NCBI GenBank assembly: GCA_014898415.1
Contig: RCTD01000041.1
Coordinates: forward strand, 124,001-188,000
Direction of reading: 5' to 3'
DNA from: Stromatinia cepivora
Taxonomy: Eukaryota > Ascomycota > Leotiomycetes > Helotiales > Sclerotiniaceae
DNA: 64,000 nt
Part shown: piece by piece, positions 62,601 through 64,000 of the stretch
How positions within the stretch are numbered: the first letter of the stretch is position 1
How the letters are laid out: every line of letters starts with the position of its first letter
Position numbers and translations under genes: made by a program
Notes under the pieces: generated by a model
What the model saw: the letters and a program-made list of their open reading frames with translations, nothing else
Told to the model about the DNA's origin: nothing
Databases searched by the model: none

Positions 62601-62765
62601 CATTTACAAGCGTCCGGCCATCTGGTGGCCTCCCAAATAATACCTCACTTTAATAATACCTTCTTAGGTGAACTTTTACAAACGTTACACCCAGAGGAAG
62701 AAGATCTATTCCGACCTAGTCGACGAAGATATAAACACCTTTAGAAGTGTACCATCACTTTCACA

Positions 62766-64000
62766 ATGCAACGAACTCCTCCTCCCGTACGCTCCGAACC
62801 TTCGAAAGCATATTCTGAGGAACCCTCTCCTTCTCCTCAATTATTTCAACAACCCTTCGAAGAAAATATGAATACAGGATTGGATAACGTTACCATTGGA
62901 AGAAAGAAGACTGGTAAAGAGAAGATTCCAGTGCATGAAGCCGATGCTCCCAGCGGTTCAATTGCTCCTTCCGAACCACCATTACAACTACAAGATCTCT
63001 ATGCAATGGTTATGAGTTTGAAAGAGGAGAATCGACAATTGAAAGCTATGGTGACGACGAGCTCTGCAACAGTGCAACCTCCTTCTGAGCCCCAAGTGAT
63101 GCCTACACAGGCATCCAGGTCAACAGCAGTACCTGGGACTCCCCTTATTCCCTCAATCGAAATTCAAGGACCTTCATCCAAGCAAACCCGAAGATCCCGA
63201 AGTCAGAGGAAGAAAACTTCGATCAGACGACCTGATCACCCGGGGCCCTCCGAGGATTCTCCTTCCCTTTCAGGAAGTGACGACCCACCTAATAATCAGG
63301 GGTCCCCTCACTCAAGAAGCCGACCTAACCGGTCAAGATCGCATTCCCGCGCCAGTCACAACTCGCAGCAAGATGCATATGCACCAAAACCCACAAATCT
63401 TACTACTAAACTTAGCGATGGTATTGAACCTAAAGCTAGTTTGTGGCAATTATTGGTCATAGAACGACTCGAGCTGTATGCTACATCACTTAAGAGTGAA
63501 ACGCAACGCCGCGCATACGTAATCGACCAAACCGAATCGGAAGCACAAGCACATTGTCATGCTCTTTACGTACGAGTGCCCCGACTCACGGCACTCGAAT
63601 TGGTCGAACAGCTTGCAGCGATCTATCGGAACCCGGCCGAAGTCGATGATGCTCGCTCTCAATACGAGATGTGGGTCATGCCTAATACGACTCGACATGG
63701 CAACTTCCTAGAATGGTATAGGAAGTTCAGATTACTTGCTACCCAAGCGGAGATTACCGACGATAAGGTCCTATTCAGGGATCTCGAACGGAAGATTTCC
63801 GATTTTCTCTCGCGAGCGGTAGCAATACCCATCAAGGATTGCAAGACTACGGAAGAACTCGCGAATATACTCACTAGAGTAGATCAAAATGAAGTTTCAT
63901 TACGAGAACGAAACCGATACCGCGTTGGTCGAGAAGCCCCTGTAGCTACTCGCAAACCAACGGCTACTACGAACCCCTTGCAACCCTCTCGGAGCTCTAA
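62766..64000 (+). CDS. gag: Chromovirus Gag (partial, open at window end)
   Basis: Open for 411 codons from ATG to the last base, with no stop, in sharp contrast to E1-E3. Layout: a Pro/Ser-rich start (MQRTPPPVRSEPSKAYSEEP); a short coiled coil near residues 85-105 (LYAMVMSLKEENRQLKAM); a basic Arg/Ser-rich stretch at about residues 145-205 (KQTRRSRSQRKK, SRSRPNRSRSHSR), likely for RNA or nuclear contact; then a helical capsid-type domain from about residue 215 (SLWQLLVIERLELYATSL, YRNPAEVDDARSQYEMWVMP, HGNFLEWYRKFRLLATQ, FRDLERKISDFLSRA). Gag builds the virus-like particle in which the RNA is copied. The start is the first ATG after the leader. The pol part lies beyond the window. Confidence 0.9.
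   Translation, partial: MQRTPPPVRSEPSKAYSEEPSPSPQLFQQPFEENMNTGLDNVTIGRKKTGKEKIPVHEADAPSGSIAPSEPPLQLQDLYAMVMSLKEENRQLKAMVTTSSATVQPPSEPQVMPTQASRSTAVPGTPLIPSIEIQGPSSKQTRRSRSQRKKTSIRRPDHPGPSEDSPSLSGSDDPPNNQGSPHSRSRPNRSRSHSRASHNSQQDAYAPKPTNLTTKLSDGIEPKASLWQLLVIERLELYATSLKSETQRRAYVIDQTESEAQAHCHALYVRVPRLTALELVEQLAAIYRNPAEVDDARSQYEMWVMPNTTRHGNFLEWYRKFRLLATQAEITDDKVLFRDLERKISDFLSRAVAIPIKDCKTTEELANILTRVDQNEVSLRERNRYRVGREAPVATRKPTATTNPLQPSRSS

Larger units (their letters stand above)
62307..64000 (+). mobile_element. Chromovirus copy E4, unmutated, running off the window
   Basis: Same family as E1-E3 but with normal base composition. It has a 282-bp 5' LTR, a leader, and a gag frame that is open to the last base of the window. 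It interrupts Copia fragment C after AATAT (62302-62306), the expected target duplication; the other end is outside. It is the only copy here without RIP damage, so it is a recent arrival or escaped the process. Confidence 0.95.

Overview
This window looks like part of the chromosome of a filamentous ascomycete (Pezizomycotina, perhaps a leotiomycete). The evidence is genes with many short spliceosomal introns, a LaeA-type methyltransferase, a secreted CHRD protein, a chromoviral Ty3/gypsy family, and long AT-rich blocks in which C-to-T and G-to-A changes have riddled transposon reading frames with stops. That mutation pattern is the signature of repeat-induced point mutation (RIP). The genome appears compartmented: two gene islands of ordinary base composition (about 1-5,920 and 27,690-33,700) alternate with AT-rich repeat blocks.

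Layout. 1-2,519: no resolvable gene, only coding-like scraps. 2,520-4,388: a methyltransferase gene of 11 exons that can be read through without a stop. 5,922-27,689: an 0.8-kb TIR transposon with TA target duplications, split by a nest of three copies of one 7.04-kb chromovirus. Copy E1 (6,148-27,098, +) sits in the TIR element. Copy E2 (6,468-13,508, +) sits in the E1 leader and copy E3 (16,362-23,403, -) in the E1 reverse transcriptase. All three have 5-bp target duplications. 27,690-33,700: a broken MFS transporter, a partial medium-chain dehydrogenase, an intact secreted CHRD protein, a small Cys-rich ORF and a coiled-coil ORF. 33,706-37,300: a truncated TIR element, tandem duplications, microsatellites including (TAA)58, and a clean 240-bp solo LTR.

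37,370-39,920: a RIP-degraded gene resembling the recombinase-like region of fungal telomere-linked-helicase-type proteins. It is cut at 39,921 by a minus-strand Copia element (A), which is itself split by a second copy (B, 41,742-47,224). At 47,745 Copia A is interrupted by an unidentified sequence (X). Within X lies a second Ty3/gypsy family (49,110-60,505) with an extra 3.6-kb coding region after its integrase, and that element carries a clean solo Copia LTR. A different Copia fragment follows, and at 62,307 a fresh, unmutated chromovirus begins and runs off the window with an open gag frame.

The fresh copy serves as an internal reference for the mutated ones. It shows (i) a likely self-priming arrangement, in which the putative transcript start can pair with the sequence just after the LTR; (ii) that the 5' LTR of E1 was replaced by an inverted LTR terminus plus R-U5, yet still integrated with a target duplication; and (iii) that RIP spared the outer edges of every full-length element. 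All calls come from reading the sequence; no database search or alignment program was run.
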